DNA from: Torymus aiolomorphi
Lineage: Eukaryota; Arthropoda; Insecta; Hymenoptera; Torymidae
DNA: 64,000 nt
Direction: 5' to 3'
Assembly (NCBI GenBank): GCA_036365515.1
Contig: CM070873.1
Coordinates: 75,914,529 to 75,978,528, forward strand
Part shown: positions 59,485 to 64,000 of the stretch, one piece after another
How the letters are laid out: each line of letters begins with the position of its first letter
Numbering within the stretch: position 1 is the stretch's first letter
The notes under the pieces: model-generated
The model's database searches: none
Told to the model about the DNA's origin: nothing
Seen by the model: only the letters and a program-made list of their open reading frames with translations
Translations under genes and position numbers: made by a program

Positions 59485-60278
59485 GGAAGCACCCCGAACA
59501 GTGAGAGGCAAGGGGACTCACTATAATCAAGCACCCCAACCAGTGAGAGGCAAGGGGACTCACTTTAATTAAGCACCCCAAAGGAAACAATCCTTACTAC
59601 GTCGACGTCGTTGTTTCTGGGTAGCGCAAAAAGTAAGGTTAATACATTTATAACAGAAGCTTCAGCGATCTTAAAGTTCCCGTTAAAAATCATTTTGCCC
59701 TTGAGAAAAATTTTTCAGGGTTCAGGATGTGTGGGATTAGCATGCGTGGGGTAGGGATGTGTGGGACTGGGGGGTGTGGGGTATGGTTGTGGGACCGGGG
59801 TGTAACAGTTCAGCATGTGAGAGCATGAAGTTTATGGGGTTAGGATGTGCGAGTTTAAGTTTTGTTTACTAGGATGTGTAAGTTTTGGGTGTGTGGGTTT
59901 GGGGTGTGTGGGTTCCTCTATTAAGCCTACGATCAATTTGAACCAGCTTAGCCTGTGGTTCATGGAAAAAAACGATTTTAAACGGACTTTTCTGAGTTTG
60001 ACCTAGATTTGACCTTGAAATGACCTTGGAAAAAATTTCTCAATATGATTTTGAACGTAAAATTTCCCGCTCTTTCCGAATCCGGGGTCAAAACTAGGTG
60101 TTTCCATATGAAAAAACCACTTTGACCTTGAAATAACCTCAAAGGTCAAGTTCAAGGTCAAAGACGTTAGCGCTATTATGTGGCCCCCTTTGTCCCCTAT
60201 AACTTTTGTTTGAACCATTTTTCTCTATCTGGCTTAGGTTCCGAGAAATCCGGGTGCGGCAATTAAAATGGGTCAAGT
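59485..60278 (+). mobile_element. Right end of the decayed mariner-type element
   Basis: After two ~56-bp repeats ('gtgagaggcaaggggactca') and a GT-rich 'gtgtggg' stretch (59725-59915), the sequence resembles the right terminal region of the intact element. It has 'ccgctctttcc', 'tttgaccttgaaat', 'ataacttttgtttgaa', then 'ccgagaaatccgggtgcggc' and 'aattaaaatggg'. This parallels 'ttttcgagatatttgcctgg' and 'ttttaaaatggg' at 13964-13996. Confidence 0.6.
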
Positions 60279-60589
60279 ATCTCCAAAATGACTCTAAAAA
60301 AATCTTGTATAATATCTGTAAAAATAAAAAATCACACAAAATATCAATTTTTAAAACATGATTTTAACCATTTAACATTTAGCCATTCAATAAGTACTTA
60401 TCTAATAAAAGTTATTTTTCCCGTTGATTGATACACACGTATAGATAATTCTTCACATCATTAGATGACTTCTTGAGATCTTTGAAATATATTATTAACT
60501 AACTCACGATATGATAACATTTGTATATAAAAATACTGACATGTTATATGCAACATGTAACGTTAGGCGTCGACCAGATACGGGTTAAT

Positions 60590-60591
<2 letters not shown>

Positions 60592-60677
<86 letters not shown>

Positions 60678-60678
60678 G
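60592..60678. repeat. (TG)n(TA)n microsatellite
   Basis: ~70 bp of TG followed by a short TA run. Confidence 0.95.
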
Positions 60679-61162
60679 TATAAATATATATAGATATACA
60701 AGCGTAAGATAGACGACAACCGGAAGTGTCATAAGAGCTGCAAACCGGATATCGGAATAACGAGAAGAAAAGTTCGGAAAGGAAACAGCACATACAAAAA
60801 TTGAGCTCTATATATCTTTTGTACGAGATAATCTTTTTAAATAAAATCTTTTGATTTGAGTAGAGCAATGAAATGGCTTTCGATTAAGAGTGATATGTTA
60901 TATAGTAAAAACTAACGCAATATACGTAAAAGCGCATTGACTTTTTCGTACACCCATTTTAATATATATGTAGCACGGGTCGCTCCTTTAGGCTTCTTCT
61001 ATACTTGCCTTCGAAGCGCTCCCGCGCTCCTTAATATTTTCATCAATAACAAATGATAGACTCAAGATAATTTAAGTTTCAAAAAAACAAAATGTGGGTA
61101 ATTTAAAGACCTTTCAATAAAAATTTATGATGTTAAGTAACAATAGCTGTAACATATTAAAA
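60679..61162. other. No gene identified
   Basis: AT-rich, with a short GC patch near 60975-61030. Confidence 0.35.
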
Positions 61163-62160
61163 ACAGCTGCCAATTCATTGGCAAGATGCTTCCTCAAACT
61201 AATTTATCGATTCCATTTTTTAAATTTAGAAAATAAAAGTAAATTATTCACAACAAAACTTTATTAATAAATAAAACTATTTTCTTTGTTGTTCTTTGTT
61301 GTTTGTTAAACAATTTGACTTAATATAAAAAATATCTTTTTTGTTTTTTCATTTACTTATCCTATACAAACAATTAATTATTGTTATAAAAAATGTTAAA
61401 GAAATACATTAGTTTGAGAAAGAAAAGTATGTATTGGCAATAATCTAATAAATTTTTGTTTTGAAACAGGTATTTAACTACTATCCTGCTCGACTTAGTG
61501 GTTTAAAGCTAATCCATCATTGTAACAATCATACAAATATAATAACTAATTGTAAGTTATACTTCTTAACAAAAGTCAATGAATCGTTTGGAAATTTTAA
61601 CAGAGAGGTAGTTTTTTTATATTTAAGAATCTATTTGCTCAAAAATCTATTTCTCTGCCAAATTTCAAAACGATTCACTGACTTTTACTCCTGTTAACGT
61701 AAACAAAAGAGAACGCACTTCTTTTGAAAAATAATTTTTTTCTCAAGAAAAATTCCAGAAATCTCTTGAGATTTTAACACAATGTTATGCTCAATATGTG
61801 TAATAAGTGGTAAAAATGTTGAGTCAATTAATCAAATATTCTTTTTAAAAATGTAAATATAATAAATATATAAAAAAAATTTAATCTCAAATATCTTTTG
61901 TCAAAACGGTCAGATTTTTTTGGGCAATGAACTGAATCCTTAGATATAAAAAATCTACTTCTCTGTCAAATTTCGAAGCGATTCATTTACTTTTACTCCT
62001 GTTATCGTAAACGAAAGGGAACGCACTTGTTTTCAAAAATAATTTTTTGCTTAGAAACAAATCAACATAACCTCTTTAAATTTTAACACAAGTTGTATTC
62101 GATAAGTGTAATAATTGGTAAAAAATTTGAGCGGATAAATGAAACAGTTTTTAAGATTTT
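61163..62160 (-). repeat. HINE-like repeat, 3' end and core, minus strand
   Basis: The 3' hairpin GCCAATGAATTGGC-AGC on the minus strand is at 61167-61183, followed by the usual 'gaggaagc' and 'aattagtttg' context. Two core units (61600-61860 and 61930-62150) share 'gattca(c/t)t(g/t)acttttactcctgtta' and 'agagaacgcactt'. Confidence 0.6.
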
Positions 62161-62509
62161 AAGGCGGTCTTACACCTATAGGCCTTTCTGGTCATAATTA
62201 CCTAAAAAATGATAAAAATTATTATTATAATAAAATAATCAAAATATATTGTAAATATAACTTATTTTGAATAAAATGAGCCAAGGCAGAGGTCCTTAAA
62301 CTCATTTTATCCTCAGTTATAGCATTTTCAAGAAAAAAAGTTTGTCGCAACTTTTCTCTGAGACCGCATGATGGATTTTCATGGGACAAAGTGCAAATTG
62401 TTCCTAATTTATGTAGTTATGGGCGTAAGAGTTGCAATTTTAAGATTTTTATGTATAAGTATTTTTTTCGAAGCAAAAACTGATTTTTTTGCAATAATTT
62501 TTTTTAACC

Positions 62510-63768
62510 GGACTCTGTACGGCGAGCGGTATTCCATTGGCTAAATAGAATTCAAACTCATCTGGATTTCTCAAGGAATTTCTCACCGAGCCAACAGCTG
62601 AAGCAGCTGTTACTCTAGATGATTGCGCTACAAACATACTCGGATTAAAATGGCTCCCACACTCAAATCAATTCACCTTCAGGATGAATCTGCCACTCAT
62701 ACATGAACCAATCACCATAGGGATGCTATCCTTTCTCAAATGTAACAACTATACGATCCCTTAGGAATAGTCTCACCGGTTGTTATTATCTCCAAAATCC
62801 TCCTACAAGAACTGTGGCTTCACAAACTTTCATGGGACGAACCACTCCCAAACTCAATTGTGAAGAAATGGCTGCATATTCGAGAAGACCTCACTAACCT
62901 GGATACCATTTTTATACTAAGGTAGCAAGGAATCCAGAAGAAATCGGTTGTGGAACTACACGGCTTCTTGGATACTTCACAACAGGCAATGGCCGCAGTT
63001 CTTTACATAAATCCACATCACTAACAGCTGATTCAACTTCAGCGTTTCTCATATCAAAAACAAAGGTGGCACCATTCAAACGACTCTCCATACCAATGTT
63101 GGAGTTAGAAGCGGCAGTGTTACTCACGAAGTTGGAAATACACGTATTGGACAACTCACGGTTGCCAATTTCCCATATTCATCTATAGACAGATGCTAAG
63201 GTAGCACTCACATGGATACGATCTCATCCCTCGCGATGGAAGGACTTTGATGGAAATAGGGTTGCACTCAGCCAAGAATTAATTCCAACTGCTCAGTGGA
63301 GTCACGTGCCTGGAACTGAAAATCCAGCTGATTGTGCCTCTTGAGGCCTCCTCATCTCTCAATTAAAGTAGCATCACCTATTGTGATACTGTCCTACATG
63401 GCTTTGTCAAGCTCGATCATTTTGGCCATCTCAAGTAAACTCACTCGAGGAGAATAACCTTTCAGAAGCGGGGTCAAAGGTTACACTCACAGCAGCCACC
63501 ACACACTTAAAGGTAACATAGAACCTCATAGATCTTTACTCATTATTCACTCAATTGTTACGGGTTACTGGATGGGTAATGCTCGCATGTGATCGATTAA
63601 GACCAAGAAGAAACACTCACCATGGATCAAAACTCATTACTGACCTAATCAGCAAAGCGAAACTCTTCTGGATCAAGGAAACTCAGCGAGTTCATTTCCA
63701 CTCTGAACTTATTATGTTGAAGAAATCTCAAGTCTCAATGAATCATGTACTCAATAGACTGCATATGA
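62510..63768 (+). pseudogene. Bel-Pao retrotransposon pol fragment
   Basis: Several frames together give Bel-Pao Pol segments in order. The RT tail is NILGLKWLPHSNQFTFRMNL, with a TAG for Trp upstream at ~62547. Next is IVSPVVIISKILLQELWLHK. The A17/RNase H-like region has VELHGFLDTSQQAMAAVLYI, LSIPMLELEAAVLL, TDAKVALTWIRSHPSRW and HVPGTENPADCAS, with a stop in place of Trp before TDAK. A pre-integrase segment (LISKAKLFWIKETQR) follows. There are several frameshifts and stops. The N-terminal RT, the integrase and both LTRs are absent, and the right end is cut by the MITE at 63764. Confidence 0.85.
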
Positions 63769-64000
63769 GGCGTTTCACGTCAGCTCTCCAGGCGCGGCGC
63801 GCGAGCGCGAAATCATGCTGTTTTCAGCTTGTGTTTGAAGGGCTAAGATGTATCTAAAAAAAATAATCCCCAAGTGATTTCGATGTATTTTTTCCTCAGC
63901 TTTCCGATGGTGCTATTAGCGCGGCGGCTGGCCGAGCGCCTTGTATTTCTTGAATAATATCTCGAAAAAATCAAAAAACCCCTATGTAGAAAAAGGCTAT
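63764..64000. mobile_element. Fold-back MITE, copy 2 (cut by window end)
   Basis: Begins ATATGAGGCGTTTCACGTCA like the element at 41330 and follows its left arm closely. It then runs into the centre in the opposite orientation: 63918-64000 matches the complement of ~41606-41693. The right arm lies beyond the window. It interrupts the Bel-Pao fragment. Confidence 0.88.

Overview
This window is eukaryotic, almost certainly insect, nuclear DNA. It is very AT-rich, has hardly any host coding sequence, and is packed with nested and decayed transposable elements, fold-back repeats and tandem arrays. The one host-like coding segment I can support is an exon near 28.8 kb (+) resembling the first half of the Ig domain of a Dpr-family neuronal cell-surface protein, ending in a clean GTAAGT splice donor. 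Dpr genes have very long introns, so much of the sequence to the right may be one TE-filled intron. The species cannot be fixed. The R1-clade and LOA/I-like LINEs, Bel-Pao, an insect DUF8207-like pseudogene and dpr all fit an arthropod; a hymenopteran is a guess only.

Layout. 0-1.1 kb: a long hairpin, then a diverged end of the long-TIR transposon family that is complete at 45.4-51.3 kb. 2.2-4.2 kb: a complete-looking repeat with a 5' hairpin, a TG run, an internally repetitive core and a 3' hairpin (Helentron/HINE-like architecture). 4.5-9.25 kb: a ~224-bp satellite organised as a trimeric ~671-bp higher-order repeat. 9.25-9.55 kb (-): a small decayed OTU-protease-like fragment. 9.8-10.7 kb: a 700-bp fold-back and a double-hairpin repeat. 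11.06-14.0 kb: a complete 2.95-kb mariner-superfamily element whose 355-aa transposase is open and has DD41D spacing, sitting inside an older inverted-repeat element. 16.6-19.7 kb: dispersed-repeat core with a near-perfect 1,158-bp tandem duplication. 20.8-22.9 kb (-): at least three decayed ORFs of a virus-like or transposon-like unit. 23.15-24.99 kb and 30.9-32.4 kb: two unrelated minisatellites that each switch strand halfway. 27.2-27.76 kb: a fold-back with 236-bp arms and a tRNA-like 76-nt loop.

32.9-42 kb: an LTR-retrotransposon gag is split by a HINE-like repeat, which is split in turn by an LOA/I-like LINE (EN, RT, RNase H, minus strand). 42.2-56.1 kb: a second HINE-like repeat has its TG microsatellite split by an R1-clade LINE (minus strand). 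That LINE is itself split inside its endonuclease domain by a 5.9-kb DNA transposon with ~1.26-kb terminal inverted repeats, and one TIR carries a 277-bp insertion bearing a hammerhead-like motif. 56-60.3 kb: more repeat core, a 291-bp element with 20-bp TIRs, 17-bp target duplication and a hammerhead-like motif, a GC-rich MITE, and a decayed second mariner-type transposase. 61-64 kb: a reversed HINE-like end, a Bel-Pao pol pseudogene, and a fold-back MITE cut by the window edge.

The elements do not form a pathway. What ties them together is the order of nesting, which gives relative ages. Apart from the DD41D transposase, nearly all element genes carry stops or frameshifts. In five places the stop falls where the family has a conserved tryptophan.
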